Positions 1 through 9,481 are shown, counted from the stretch's first letter. The stretch is 64,000 nt of DNA from Neisseria subflava (GCF_024205745.1 NZ_CP073117.1:1674001-1738000); one strand, 5' to 3'. The notes: generated from the sequence alone by a model not told the origin. Made by a program: numbers and translations.

Positions 1-28
1 CCGTCTGAAAAAGGGTTTCAGACGGCCT
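1..28. terminator. inverted DUS pair at window edge
   Basis: Two DUS cores face each other around a short AAGGG centre, which would fold into a strong hairpin. The left copy is cut by the window edge. The gene it terminates is probably outside the window or is the tRNA cluster transcribed from the right. Positions 29-310 are A+T-rich and show no gene that I can support. Confidence 0.6.
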
Positions 29-310
29 CATCATTTTGGGAGGCTTTAAAATTATAAATTTGCCTTTATTCGATAAAAATGGAAATAGCGTTTTTTACAA
101 CAAAGGTTTCAAAAAGGCTTAGTAGGGTAGCAGTGTATCTGCTGGAGTATTTGTAAAAGCTGTTGGGGTACTTAGATGTAAATAGATAAAATGAGATGAT
201 ACTATAACCAGTAAAATCAAAATGACTGGAAGTTTTTTAGTCTATTTATTTTTTTAATTGATGGTTTGAGATTGTACTAGACAAAAAAATAACCGCTTAA
301 AAGCGGTAAA

Positions 311-400
311 TGGTGCCCGGAGCCGGAATCGAACCGGCACGGCCGGTTTAGGGCCGACGGATTTTAAGTCCGTTGTGTCTACCTATTTCACCACCCGGGC
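311..400 (-). tRNA. leuZ: tRNA-Leu(UAA)
   Basis: The minus strand starts GCCCGGG and ends CCCGGGCACCA, so the acceptor stem closes and CCA is encoded. The anticodon loop holds TAA and there is a long variable arm, as in class II leucine tRNAs. It is the last member of the cluster that follows pgsA. Confidence 0.95.
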
Positions 401-421
401 GTAGACAATAAATTGAGATAT

Positions 422-499
422 TGGAGGCGGGGGCGCGGATTTGAACCGGCCTGTATAAGGGTTGCACCCCTTATAGCATAAACACTCTGCCACCCCGCC
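422..499 (-). tRNA. atypical tRNA-like gene between tRNA-Cys and tRNA-Leu
   Basis: The minus strand gives a 7-bp acceptor stem (GGCGGGG with CCCCGCC), a D arm almost the same as in the neighbouring tRNA-Cys, a T arm with GGTTCAAATCC, and encoded CCA. The anticodon arm is odd: ATAAGGG pairs with CCCTTAT, leaving a six-base loop GTGCAA in place of seven, so the anticodon could be read as GCA (Cys) or UGC (Ala). The outer T-stem pairs are also poor. It looks like a diverged copy of tRNA-Cys, either a special tRNA or a pseudogene. Confidence 0.6.
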
Positions 500-509
500 A
501 TGAAATGGA

Positions 510-583
510 TGGAGGCGAGAGTCGGAATCGAACCGGCGTAGACGGATTTGCAATCCGCTGCATAACCACTTTGCTATCTCGCC
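510..583 (-). tRNA. cysT: tRNA-Cys(GCA)
   Basis: The minus strand starts GGCGAGA, has a seven-base loop TTGCAAA with anticodon GCA on a five-pair stem, a T loop TTCGATT, and ends with encoded CCA. It is a normal cysteine tRNA of 74 bases. Confidence 0.95.
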
Positions 584-622
584 AAATAAACTACTTTGGA
601 GTGTTGTTTGTAGTATTGAAAC

Positions 623-698
623 TGGAGCGGGAAACGAGTCTCGAACTCGCGACCTCAACCTTGGCAAGGTTGCGCTCTACCAACTGAGCTATTCCCGC
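623..698 (-). tRNA. glyW: tRNA-Gly(GCC), copy 1
   Basis: The minus strand begins GCGGGAATAGCTCAGTTGG, the anticodon arm is CCTTGCCAAGG with anticodon GCC, and CCA is encoded. It is one of four tandem copies that look identical, separated by short unrelated spacers. Confidence 0.96.
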
Positions 699-719
699 GT
701 ATTCGGATGCATGATTTAA

Positions 720-795
720 TGGAGCGGGAAACGAGTCTCGAACTCGCGACCTCAACCTTGGCAAGGTTGCGCTCTACCAACTGAGCTATTCCCGC
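720..795 (-). tRNA. glyW: tRNA-Gly(GCC), copy 2
   Basis: Same 76-base sequence as the copy at 623-698, including the GCC anticodon and encoded CCA. Confidence 0.96.
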
Positions 796-819
796 ATTTA
801 AGTGCATCTGAAATTAAAC

Positions 820-895
820 TGGAGCGGGAAACGAGTCTCGAACTCGCGACCTCAACCTTGGCAAGGTTGCGCTCTACCAACTGAGCTATTCCCGC
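820..895 (-). tRNA. glyW: tRNA-Gly(GCC), copy 3
   Basis: Same 76-base sequence as the copy at 623-698. Confidence 0.96.
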
Positions 896-929
896 ATATT
901 GAAAAAGAACAATCAACAAGTAATCAGAA

Positions 930-1005
930 TGGAGCGGGAAACGAGTCTCGAACTCGCGACCTCAACCTTGGCAAGGTTGCGCTCTACCAACTGAGCTATT
1001 CCCGC
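930..1005 (-). tRNA. glyW: tRNA-Gly(GCC), copy 4
   Basis: Same 76-base sequence as the copy at 623-698. It is the first tRNA after pgsA in the direction of transcription. Confidence 0.96.
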
Positions 1006-1099
1006 TCTGATATTTGTTGCTTCGTATATCGAAGAAGACGCAATTATTATGGATTTAATCGTGTGCGTCAAGTGTTTTGTTTTTATTTTTTTAAAAATT

Positions 1100-1660
1100 T
1101 TATTTGAATTCTTTCCACGCCATTTTCAGGTAGTAGCACATGGACCAGATGGTTAATACAGATGCTATAAACATCAATATGTTACCAATGAGATAGAAAG
1201 GGTCATTATATTTGTCTGTGCCGATAAGCAAAAGGAAGATGGCGATCATTTGGGCAGTGGTTTTGAATTTACCGATAGTGGCCACTGCAACGCTGCCGCG
1301 TTTGCCCATTTGTGCCATCCATTCGCGCAGGGCGGAAATGGTGATTTCTCGGCCGATAATAATCATGGCGAAGATGGCGTATGTTCTGCCAAGGCTGACG
1401 AGCAGGAGTAGGGCAACGGCAACCATAAGTTTGTCGGCAACGGGGTCGAGGAATGCGCCAAAGTCGGAGGTTTGTTTCCAACGGCGTGCCAAAAAGCCGT
1501 CAAACCAGTCTGTAACAGCTGCAAGTGCAAAGATGATGGCGGCTGTCCAGTTGACGGTTTGTGGTTGAATCCATGTGTTCGGTAAATAGAATAGGATGGT
1601 GAACACGGGGATTAATAGGACGCGCATCCAGGTAAGTAAAATAGGTATGTTCCAAGGCAT
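1100..1660 (-). CDS. pgsA: phosphatidylglycerophosphate synthase PgsA
   Basis: PgsA joins CDP-diacylglycerol and glycerol-3-phosphate to make phosphatidylglycerophosphate, the committed step to phosphatidylglycerol and cardiolipin, in the inner membrane. The protein (186 residues from this start, normal for the family) carries the full CDP-alcohol phosphotransferase motif D-x2-DG-x2-AR-x8-G-x3-D-x3-D at about residues 57-82 and several membrane helices. The chosen ATG has AAAGG about nine bases upstream, and a TATAAT lies some 35 bases further up. The frame stays open upstream with no stop, so a longer fusion protein is possible (see 1661-2263). The glycine tRNAs follow on the same strand. 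Confidence 0.88.
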   Translation of the reverse strand: MPWNIPILLTWMRVLLIPVFTILFYLPNTWIQPQTVNWTAAIIFALAAVTDWFDGFLARRWKQTSDFGAFLDPVADKLMVAVALLLLVSLGRTYAIFAMIIIGREITISALREWMAQMGKRGSVAVATIGKFKTTAQMIAIFLLLIGTDKYNDPFYLIGNILMFIASVLTIWSMCYYLKMAWKEFK

Positions 1661-2263
1661 GGTTTGGGACCTTTTGGACGATGTGTCGGATTGTCCATTA
1701 TAGCTTATTTGCTCGCTGGGCTTTTTTGAGTGTTGTTTTTTTGCCGACAAGTAACGTGGGCATAGGGCTTTGTTATGCGGGTTGTGAAGAAAGTCTGTTA
1801 AGGCCGTCTGAAAAATGGGCTGTTGAGGGGTATAAATATTTTTGGGCAGGTACGTGGCTGCAAAATAGTGGGCAACGAGGTCGGCTTGCTGCTCGATATT
1901 GAGTTGGTTGAAGTGAGGCAAAGGCATGGGATAGGCGTAAGCTTTGCGTTTCCTATATCCGCCTTTGAGCATAATGAATAAACCGGATAACCAAACTTTG
2001 TGACCGAGCTGGTGTTGCCAGACGTGTGTCAGTTCATGAATCAGCCAGATTTTGTAGGCGATGCCGGCTTGAGTGAAATCATCAGGGCAGTGTTTGCGCG
2101 GGAAATATATATTTCCATTGGGGGCGATAGCGGTATTGGGGTTGGGCAGGAAGGGGATGCCACGATATATTTTAATGCGGTTGAAGTCTATGCCGTCGGT
2201 AAAAACCTGTTTTGCCATACGGACTTCGTTTTCGGTCAGTCTGCGCCAATTGGAAAAAATCAT
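1661..2263 (-). CDS. HExxH metal-protein domain, in frame with pgsA
   Basis: This part codes 201 residues from an ATG at 2263 and runs without a stop into PgsA. It has a zinc-protease-like HELTHVWQHQ at about residues 77-86 and a later conserved-looking NIEQQADLVAHYFA, where the glutamate could be a third metal ligand. It resembles small proteins often labelled 'vgr-related' or DUF4157-like; this is a family-level guess. There is no signal peptide. The last 25 or so residues are polar and low in complexity and cover a DUS (about 1801-1812) and the likely pgsA promoter. Either its stop codon was lost, giving a fusion, or it is a decaying gene. Confidence 0.6.
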
Positions 2264-2296
2264 ATTTTAAAGAAGAATATAGGATATAAAGATTTT

Positions 2297-2325
2297 CAGG
2301 CCGTCTGAAAGTTTCAGACGGCCTG
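2297..2325 (-). terminator. inverted AG-DUS terminator after fixH
   Basis: Two full AGGCCGTCTGAA copies face each other across a one- to three-base centre and sit 11 bases after the fixH stop. Confidence 0.8.
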
Positions 2326-2335
2326 AACATGGGAT

Positions 2336-2902
2336 TTATTGTTCTTCTGAAGCGGCTTGTTTGCCGTTGTCGAACAATTTGTCCATAGGCGTCAGATTAA
2401 CTGCGTTGCCTTGGCTGACTATCCATTTGTTTTCAACACGCCACACGCCTGAGGTATCTTCAACACGCAAATACCAATGGTTGGTTTGGGGTAGAGGTTT
2501 GAAGATGGCTTCGTATTCCATACGGCCGTTTTGTGGTTCGGCAGTTACGGCGCGCAGCTTGACGGTTTGGTCGTCAGCTTTGCGTGTCGGGTGCATCAGC
2601 AGCAGGTTTAATGGCTGTTTGGGATCGAATTGTCCGCTGACGAATACTTTGGCGGCATTCATGTCCGGACTGATTAAAACCTGCACCTGAATCTGCCGTT
2701 TAACGGCTTCTTCATCGCGGTGAAGCTGGATTTCGATATGTTTGCCGTCTTTATAGTAATCGTCGGAAACCAAGTCTGTCGTATATTCTTTTGCGACGAA
2801 GAACATAGACACGCTGGCGATAACGACAAAGATGGGACCTGCCATCAGCACCCAAGGCCAAATGTGTTTATACCAAGGCTTAGTGGGATTGGGTTGGGAC
2901 AC
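2336..2902 (-). CDS. fixH: FixH family cbb3 oxidase assembly protein
   Basis: FixH-type proteins help build the cytochrome cbb3 oxidase, probably in copper handling with CcoI. This one is 188 residues with one N-terminal membrane segment (about residues 14-34) followed by a periplasmic domain, which is the FixH layout. The N-terminal WYKHIWPWVLMAGP and the following YYKDGK stretch are typical of the family. It starts five bases after the ccoG stop, so the two are co-transcribed. No oxidase subunit gene is in the window. Confidence 0.88.
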   Translation of the reverse strand: MSQPNPTKPWYKHIWPWVLMAGPIFVVIASVSMFFVAKEYTTDLVSDDYYKDGKHIEIQLHRDEEAVKRQIQVQVLISPDMNAAKVFVSGQFDPKQPLNLLLMHPTRKADDQTVKLRAVTAEPQNGRMEYEAIFKPLPQTNHWYLRVEDTSGVWRVENKWIVSQGNAVNLTPMDKLFDNGKQAASEEQ

Positions 2903-2907
2903 CGTTG

Positions 2908-4392
2908 TTATTCTCCAATAAAGGTTGCTTTTTCATTCAAGACAGTCGGTTCGGCATCAGCGCCATCGGTTTCACGATATGTGAAGGTAAATTCAATCGG
3001 CTGACTGCCTTTTTCGGCGTACTCAGGGAGGGTGGACACTTGAACCGGAATGGTCACGGTTTCGCGTGGCGCAATTTTAATACCGTTTTCTGGCAAGCCG
3101 GTCAAGGCGATATCATCAAAACCTTTGACTGTTGCAGTAACGGTCTGTTCATGTTCACTCTTATTAATGATGCGCAGGTTGTAGGCATTTTCCAACCAGC
3201 CTTGGCTGTTTTCACGCACCATCACACCGCGGTCTTTCAGAATATCCACTTCGATCATTTTACGGGTAGAAATGCCGGTTAAGAAAGCAATAATAACCAC
3301 AAACAATACTGCACCATAACCTGCAACGCGAGGGCGTTTCAGGCGTTTTTTGATGTCGCTTTCAGGGTATTCATGCTCCATTGCGCCTTCGGTGGTGTAA
3401 CGGATCAGGCCGCGCGGATAACCCATTTTGTCCATGATTTCGTCACAAGCGTCGATACAGGCTGCACAACCGATACATTGGTATTGCAGGCCGTCGCGGA
3501 TATCGATGCCGACGGGGCAGACTTGTACGCACATGGTGCAGTTGATACAGTCGCCCAAACCGCTGTCTTCTTTGTTGGCGGTTTTTTTGCGTGCACCGCG
3601 AGGTTCGCCGCGTTCGGTATCGTAGGAAATAATCAGCGTGTCTTTGTCAAACATCGCACTTTGGAAGCGTGCATACGGGCACATATGCAGACACACTTTT
3701 TCGCGCATAATGTGGGCAAAGAAGAAGGTCATGAATCCGTAAAACGCTGCGGCAAACATTGCGCCGCCGCCTGCTGCTCCGGTGAATAAATCGGGAACAA
3801 ACTGGCGGATAGGGACAAACCAGCCTGCAAAAGTGATACCTGTCCACGCACAGACAAGGAAAATCAGTAGATATTTGGTGGCCTTAATGCGGATTTTAGT
3901 AAAGTTCCAAGGCGATTTTTCCAGTTTTAAACGTTTGTTGCGGTCGCCTTCAACCAAGTTGTCGATCCAAAGCATAATTTCGGTGTAAACCGTTTGCGGG
4001 CAAGAATAGCCGCACCACAAACGACCGGCAATGGTTGTCCACCAAAATAGGCCGAAAGCACAAATCATCAACAGCAAGGCAAGGTAAATCAAATCACCCA
4101 TGCCCAGTGACAGGCCGAAAATGAAAAAATGACGGTCAGGGATATTGAATAAAACTGCCTGACGGTTACTCCAGTTAAACCATGGAATTACGTAAAATAC
4201 AAACTGGGTCGCCAATACGGCGGCGATACGAAGTTTGGCAAAGCGTCCTTCTGCTTTTTTCGGATGGATGCGTTCGCCTTCGGGGTGAATTTGAATTACG
4301 CTGGATTTGGGTTTGGAAGGTTTGGGCGGAGTGGCTTTTGCCGTTTTTTCTGTTGAGGGTGTGGTGTTTTCAGCTTGGTTTTCGGGTGACAT
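2908..4392 (-). CDS. ccoG: cytochrome c oxidase accessory protein CcoG (FixG/RdxA)
   Basis: CcoG is a membrane iron-sulphur protein needed for cbb3 oxidase assembly, reported to reduce Cu(II) for insertion. The 494-residue protein has a basic N-terminal tail, several membrane helices, a WCGYSCPQ motif near residue 135, and a dicluster ferredoxin stretch at about 280-320 (CINCTMCVQVCP and CIGCAACIDAC). A periplasmic Ig-like C-terminal part begins near residue 385 after the last helix. It leads the ccoG-fixH unit. The 450 bases upstream hold four DUS copies but no clear FNR site by eye. Confidence 0.95.
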   Translation of the reverse strand: MSPENQAENTTPSTEKTAKATPPKPSKPKSSVIQIHPEGERIHPKKAEGRFAKLRIAAVLATQFVFYVIPWFNWSNRQAVLFNIPDRHFFIFGLSLGMGDLIYLALLLMICAFGLFWWTTIAGRLWCGYSCPQTVYTEIMLWIDNLVEGDRNKRLKLEKSPWNFTKIRIKATKYLLIFLVCAWTGITFAGWFVPIRQFVPDLFTGAAGGGAMFAAAFYGFMTFFFAHIMREKVCLHMCPYARFQSAMFDKDTLIISYDTERGEPRGARKKTANKEDSGLGDCINCTMCVQVCPVGIDIRDGLQYQCIGCAACIDACDEIMDKMGYPRGLIRYTTEGAMEHEYPESDIKKRLKRPRVAGYGAVLFVVIIAFLTGISTRKMIEVDILKDRGVMVRENSQGWLENAYNLRIINKSEHEQTVTATVKGFDDIALTGLPENGIKIAPRETVTIPVQVSTLPEYAEKGSQPIEFTFTYRETDGADAEPTVLNEKATFIGE

Positions 4393-4840
4393 AATCAGTG
4401 TTCCTTAATCGAAGTGCACACAAGCCTTTTGTCATGGTAGTAGTTTGATGTGAGTATTTTCAGACGGCCTTGGGCGTGCATATAAAATCATAACATTTGA
4501 CTCTATGCAAAGCAAAAGCGGGGCTTGCCCTTAACAATAGTTGAGGTACTCCTGTCTCATACAAGGCCGTCTGAAAAGAGCAGTATTCAAAGGCTTACGG
4601 AATAAGTGTAGGTTTATGCTTATAGTGATTTACTATTTATCCGATAAAAAATTTACAACATACTGTTTCAAAACGAAATAACAGTTAATATCATCTATCC
4701 TGTCCATTTCAGACGGCCTATTGGAAATCATGCCGTCTGACAATGCAAATATAAAAGGCTATTCTTGAAAGCACGGCTGATTCAGGCGATAATCGGCACA
4801 CTTTTTCATATTTCCAATCTTGTCCAAGGAAGGTCAAACC
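4393..4840. other. intergenic region between ccoG and tkt
   Basis: The gap holds divergent start signals for ccoG and tkt. I see DUS copies near 4460, 4563 and 4708 and a partial AT-form (ATGCCGTCTGA) near 4730, all apart, so they do not form close hairpins. No open frame here has a ribosome site or a recognisable product. Confidence 0.5.
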
Positions 4841-6820
4841 ATGTCTCAACTGGCAAACGCAATCCGTTTCCTCTCAGTCGATGCCGTACAAAAAGCCAAC
4901 TCCGGCCACCCGGGTGCGCCTATGGGTATGGCGGAAATGGCGGAAGTATTGTGGACGAAGTTCCTCAATCATAATCCGGCCAACCCAAAATTCTACAACC
5001 GCGACCGTTTTGTCCTCTCCAATGGTCATGCCTCCATGATTCTTTACAGCCTGTTGCACCTAACCGGCTACAACGTTTCTATTGATGATCTGAAAAACTT
5101 CCGCCAACTGCACAGTAAAACCCCCGGTCATCCCGAATACGGCTACACCGACGGCGTGGAAACTACAACCGGCCCATTGGGACAAGGTATTGCCAACGCA
5201 GTAGGCATGGCTTTGGCCGAAAAAATCTTGGCTGCCGAATTTAATAAAGACGGTTTGAACATCGTTGACCACCACACCTACGTCTTCATGGGCGACGGTT
5301 GCATGATGGAAGGCGTATCGCATGAGGCCTGCTCGCTTGCCGGTACTTTGGGCTTGGGTAAACTGATTGTTTTATATGATGACAATAATATTTCCATCGA
5401 TGGTAAAGTGGATGGTTGGTTTACCGAAAACATTCCGCAACGTTTTGAAAGTTACGGCTGGCATGTGATTCCAAATGTAAACGGTCATGACACTGATGCC
5501 ATTCAGACGGCCATTGAAGCGGCCAAAGCCGAAACCGGCAAACCTTCCCTGATTTGCTGCAAAACCTTAATCGGCAAAGGCAGTGCCAATAAAGAAGGCA
5601 GCCATAAAACCCACGGTGCGCCTTTGGGTGCGGACGAGATCGAAGCCACGCGCAAACATTTGGGTTGGGCTTATCCTGCGTTTGAAATCCCTCAAGAAAT
5701 CTATGCTGCATGGAATGCAAAAGAAAAAGGCGCGAAACTTGAGGCCGAATGGAACGAACTCTTCGCTCAATATCAAGCCAAATATCCTGCAGAAGCTGCA
5801 GAATTCGTGCGCCGCATGGATAAAAAACTGCCTGAAAACTTCGATGCTTACGTTCAAGCCGCATTGAAAGAAGTGTGTGCCAAAGCGGAAACCATCGCCA
5901 CCCGTAAAGCCAGCCAAAACAGCATCGAAATCTTGGCAAAAGAGCTGCCTGAATTGGTGGGCGGTTCTGCTGACTTGACCCCGTCCAACCTGACTGACTG
6001 GTCAAACAGCGTTTCCGTTACCCGAGAGCACGGCGGCAACTATATTCACTACGGTGTGCGCGAGTTCGGCATGGGCGCAATCATGAACGGCCTTACCCTG
6101 CATGGCGGTGTGAAACCATTCGGCGCGACTTTCCTAATGTTCAGTGAATACGAGCGTAACGCCTTGCGCATGGCTTCGCTGATGAAAATCAACCCTGTAT
6201 TTGTGTTCACCCACGATTCCATCGGTTTGGGTGAAGACGGTCCGACCCACCAACCTATCGAGCAAACTGCCACTTTGCGCCTGATTCCGAATATGGATGT
6301 ATGGCGTCCATGCGATACCGTTGAATCTTTGGTAGCGTGGTCTGAAGCCGTTAAAGCAGCCGATCATCCGTCCAGCCTGATTTTCAGCCGTCAAAACCTG
6401 AAATTCCAAGCACGTGATGAGCAACAGCTGAACGACGTCAAACGCGGTGCTTACGTGATCAGTGAAGCTAAAGGCAATGCGCAAGCTGTTGTAATCGCAA
6501 CCGGTTCTGAAGTTGAATTGGCTCTGGAAGCGCAAAAAGTATTGGCAGAACAAGGTATTGCCGTACGCGTTGTTTCCATGCCTTCTACCAATGTATTCGA
6601 CCGCCAAGATGCCGCCTATAAAGCCGCCGTTCTGCCGGAAAGTTTGCCACGCGTAGCCGTAGAAGCAGGACATGCCGACGGTTGGTACAAATACGTCGGT
6701 CTGAACGGTGCAGTGGTCGGTATCAACCGCTTCGGCGAGTCTGCACCTGCTGATTTGCTGTTTAAAGAATTCGGCTTTACTGTAGACAATGTGGTTGCCA
6801 CTGTTAAATCCGTTTTGTAA
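4841..6820 (+). CDS. tkt: transketolase
   Basis: Transketolase moves two-carbon units between sugar phosphates in the pentose phosphate pathway, using thiamine diphosphate and a divalent metal. The protein is 659 residues, the usual length. The N-terminal domain has the conserved [12 protein letters not shown] stretch and the cofactor motif GDG...DDNN at about 150-185; the middle pyrimidine-binding domain has [11 protein letters not shown], with the catalytic glutamate. I chose the ATG at 4841 because AAGGAAGG lies eight bases upstream and the [12 protein letters not shown] start matches the family. It appears monocistronic, ending in an inverted DUS. Confidence 0.97.
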   Translation: MSQLANAIRFLSVDAVQKANSGHPGAPMGMAEMAEVLWTKFLNHNPANPKFYNRDRFVLSNGHASMILYSLLHLTGYNVSIDDLKNFRQLHSKTPGHPEYGYTDGVETTTGPLGQGIANAVGMALAEKILAAEFNKDGLNIVDHHTYVFMGDGCMMEGVSHEACSLAGTLGLGKLIVLYDDNNISIDGKVDGWFTENIPQRFESYGWHVIPNVNGHDTDAIQTAIEAAKAETGKPSLICCKTLIGKGSANKEGSHKTHGAPLGADEIEATRKHLGWAYPAFEIPQEIYAAWNAKEKGAKLEAEWNELFAQYQAKYPAEAAEFVRRMDKKLPENFDAYVQAALKEVCAKAETIATRKASQNSIEILAKELPELVGGSADLTPSNLTDWSNSVSVTREHGGNYIHYGVREFGMGAIMNGLTLHGGVKPFGATFLMFSEYERNALRMASLMKINPVFVFTHDSIGLGEDGPTHQPIEQTATLRLIPNMDVWRPCDTVESLVAWSEAVKAADHPSSLIFSRQNLKFQARDEQQLNDVKRGAYVISEAKGNAQAVVIATGSEVELALEAQKVLAEQGIAVRVVSMPSTNVFDRQDAAYKAAVLPESLPRVAVEAGHADGWYKYVGLNGAVVGINRFGESAPADLLFKEFGFTVDNVVATVKSVL

Positions 6821-6840
6821 ATCAGATTTTTGATTGAGAT

Positions 6841-6873
6841 AAAAAGGCCGTCTGAAATTTCAGACGGCCTTTT
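6841..6873. terminator. inverted AG-DUS terminator, tkt / clpA
   Basis: Two DUS copies meet at a shared AAATTT centre, flanked by A and T runs, so the hairpin can end transcription from both convergent genes. Confidence 0.85.
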
Positions 6874-6886
6874 ATTTTTCAGTCGG

Positions 6887-9166
6887 TTAAACAGTTTCTG
6901 TTTCAGGTTTAACCTTGCTTTTCTTAAACTTCAACACGGCTTCTTCTTTCGCAGCATCCCAGTCTATCAGCACAAAGCCGCCTTCGGCGAGTTTGCCAAA
7001 CAGGAGTTCGTCGGCGAGCGGTTTGCGGATTTTTTCCTGAATCAGGCGGTTCATTGGGCGTGCGCCCATTTGCGGGTCAAAACCTTTTTCTGCCAGATAT
7101 TTGCGTAATGCCGGCGTGAATTCGGCTTCGACTTTTTTGTCGAGGAGCTGGTGTTCGAGCTGGAGCAGAAATTTGTCCACGACTTTGGCGATGATGGGCT
7201 CGGACAAGGGTGCAAACGGGATAATCGCGTCCAAGCGATTGCGGAACTCGGGCGTGAAGAGTTTGTTGATTGCCTGCATTTCGTCGCCGCGTTCGCGTTT
7301 GGCAGTAAAGCCGAGGCTGGGGCGGCTGAGGCTTTCCGCGCCTGCGTTGGTAGTCATAATCAGAATGACGTTGCGGAAATCGGCGCTCTTACCGTTGTTG
7401 TCGGTCAGTTTGCCTGCGTCCATGACTTGCAGGAGGACGTTGAAAATGTCGGGGTGGGCTTTTTCGATTTCGTCCAAGAGCAACACGCAATGCGGCTGTT
7501 TGTTGACGGCTTCGGTCAAAAGGCCACCTTGTTCAAAGCCGACGTAGCCCGGCGGCGCGCCGATGAGGCGCGATACGGCATGGCGTTCCATGTATTCGGA
7601 CATATCAAAGCGTTGCAGCGGTACGCCCATCGAGTAGGCAAGCTGTTTGGCGACTTCTGTTTTGCCGACGCCGGTCGGGCCGGAGAAGAGGAAGCTGCCT
7701 ATCGGTTTGTCGGGCAGTGCGAGGCCGGAACGCGACATTTTGACGGCGGCAACCAACGCATCGATGGCATTTTCTTGACCGTAAACCATGTTTTTCAAAT
7801 CACGGCCGAGGAATTGCAACACTTGTTTGTCGTCGTGCGACACGGTTTTTTCGGGAATCCGTGCGACTTTGGCGATGACGGTTTCGATTTGTGCTTTACC
7901 AATGACTTTTTTCTGTTTGGATTTGGGCAAAATCCGTTGCGCCGCGCCTGCTTCGTCCATCACGTCTATGGCTTTGTCGGGCAGGAAACGCTCGTTGATG
8001 TAGCGTGCGGAGAGTTCGGCAGCGGCTTCAAGTGCGCCTTGCGTATAGCGGACTTGATGGAAATCTTCAAACATCGGTTTCAAGCCACGCAGAATTTGTA
8101 CGGTTTCGGAAACGGTAGGTTCGACCACGTCGATTTTTTGGAAACGGCGGCTTAATGCGTGGTCTTTATCGAAAATGGTGCGGTATTCGTCGTAAGTGGT
8201 TGCGCCGATACAGCGCAATGAGCCTTTCGCCAATGCGGGTTTAAGCAGGTTGGACGCGTCCATTGTGCCGCCGCTGGTACTGCCCGCGCCGATGATGGTG
8301 TGGATTTCGTCGATAAACAAAATGGCGTGAGGGATTTTTTCGAGCTGTTTCAAGACGGATTTGACCCGAGCTTCAAAGTCGCCGCGGTATTTCGTGCCTG
8401 CCAAAAGCGAACCCATATCCAGCGCATACACTTCGGCATCTTTAAGCGCGTCGGGGATGTCGCCGTTGACGATTTGGTGTGCCAAACCTTCTGCCAGCGC
8501 GGTTTTGCCCACGCCAGCTTCGCCGACCAAAAGCGGATTGTTTTTGCGGCGGCGGCATAGGATTTGCACCAGCCGTTCCATTTCGTGTTTGCGACCAATC
8601 AAAGGGTCGATACGGCCGGCTTTGACTTCGGCGTTGAGGTTGACGGTGTAGTCGGAAAGGGAGCCGGTTTTTTGTTCCGCTTCCTCACCCTCGCGTCCCA
8701 GGCCGTCTGAATCATTGCCATCCTCGTCATCGGGCGAGCCATGGGCAATACAACGCAAGACTTCAAAGCGCGTAATGGATTGCAATTTGAGGAAATAAAC
8801 GGCATGGCTTTCGGATTCGCTCATCATGGCAACCAAAATATCCAAAGGCTCTACTGCGGCTTTGCCGGCAGACTGGGTATGCACCATCGCCCGTTGGATG
8901 ACGCGTTGGAAGCCTAATGTCGGCTGGGTTTCGACCGTATCCAGAAGATGATCGGGAATTTGCGGCGTATTTTCTGCAACGCTGGCCGCAAGCTGCTCGG
9001 ACAGGACTTTCAAATCCGCACCACACAGTTTCAAGACGTTCGGTACCGCCGCATCTTCTTCTATCAGCACCAAAAGCAGGTGTTCCAAGCTGATAAACTC
9101 ATAACGGGCGTTGCGTGCTTCACGGTAGAGCAGTTGCAGGATATGTTCCAATTCGGGTGAAAGCAT
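6887..9166 (-). CDS. clpA: ATP-dependent Clp protease ATPase subunit ClpA
   Basis: ClpA is the double-ring AAA+ unfoldase that feeds proteins to ClpP. The 759 residues show the N-terminal Clp repeat domain (1-145), a first ATPase module with Walker A GEAGVGKTAL near 218 and DEIHT, and a second with GPTGVGKTEV near 498 and LLDEIEKAHPD, followed by a C-terminal sensor domain ending in PMNRLIQEKIRKPLADELLFG. It starts three bases after the clpS stop, so ClpA and its adaptor are made together. ClpP is not in the window. Confidence 0.97.
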   Translation of the reverse strand: MLSPELEHILQLLYREARNARYEFISLEHLLLVLIEEDAAVPNVLKLCGADLKVLSEQLAASVAENTPQIPDHLLDTVETQPTLGFQRVIQRAMVHTQSAGKAAVEPLDILVAMMSESESHAVYFLKLQSITRFEVLRCIAHGSPDDEDGNDSDGLGREGEEAEQKTGSLSDYTVNLNAEVKAGRIDPLIGRKHEMERLVQILCRRRKNNPLLVGEAGVGKTALAEGLAHQIVNGDIPDALKDAEVYALDMGSLLAGTKYRGDFEARVKSVLKQLEKIPHAILFIDEIHTIIGAGSTSGGTMDASNLLKPALAKGSLRCIGATTYDEYRTIFDKDHALSRRFQKIDVVEPTVSETVQILRGLKPMFEDFHQVRYTQGALEAAAELSARYINERFLPDKAIDVMDEAGAAQRILPKSKQKKVIGKAQIETVIAKVARIPEKTVSHDDKQVLQFLGRDLKNMVYGQENAIDALVAAVKMSRSGLALPDKPIGSFLFSGPTGVGKTEVAKQLAYSMGVPLQRFDMSEYMERHAVSRLIGAPPGYVGFEQGGLLTEAVNKQPHCVLLLDEIEKAHPDIFNVLLQVMDAGKLTDNNGKSADFRNVILIMTTNAGAESLSRPSLGFTAKRERGDEMQAINKLFTPEFRNRLDAIIPFAPLSEPIIAKVVDKFLLQLEHQLLDKKVEAEFTPALRKYLAEKGFDPQMGARPMNRLIQEKIRKPLADELLFGKLAEGGFVLIDWDAAKEEAVLKFKKSKVKPETETV

Positions 9167-9169
9167 GAT

Positions 9170-9481
9170 TTAAACCTCTTCGACTATACATTTGAGCGGA
9201 TGCCCTTCAGCTTTGGCACGTTCCATGACCTGATGCTGCTTGGTCTGCGCAATATCGCGCGTGTAGGTGCCGCACAGGCCTTTGCCTTCGTGGTGAACCA
9301 GCAACATGACGGCCACTGCCTGTTCCTGTGCAAGCATAAAGACTTCGGTCAGGATTTCGACAACAAATTCCATGGTGGTGTAATCGTCGTTCAATAAAAA
9401 TACGCCGTAACGTTTCGGCGGCTGTGTGTTGATATCGCTGAGCAGAGTATCGGATTGGTGGTCGGTATTCGGATGGTTCAT
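9170..9481 (-). CDS. clpS: ClpA adaptor protein ClpS
   Basis: ClpS binds the ClpA N-domain and delivers N-degron substrates. The protein is 103 residues, with the conserved YGVFLLNDDYTTMEFV stretch near residue 25, where the ND pair and nearby side chains form the N-end residue pocket, and a C-terminal HPLKCIVEE strand. It lies directly upstream of clpA. Confidence 0.95.
   Translation of the reverse strand: MNHPNTDHQSDTLLSDINTQPPKRYGVFLLNDDYTTMEFVVEILTEVFMLAQEQAVAVMLLVHHEGKGLCGTYTRDIAQTKQHQVMERAKAEGHPLKCIVEEV

Noticed and set aside
383-1107. Frames across the tRNA cluster
   Set aside because: They are chance readings of tRNA genes.
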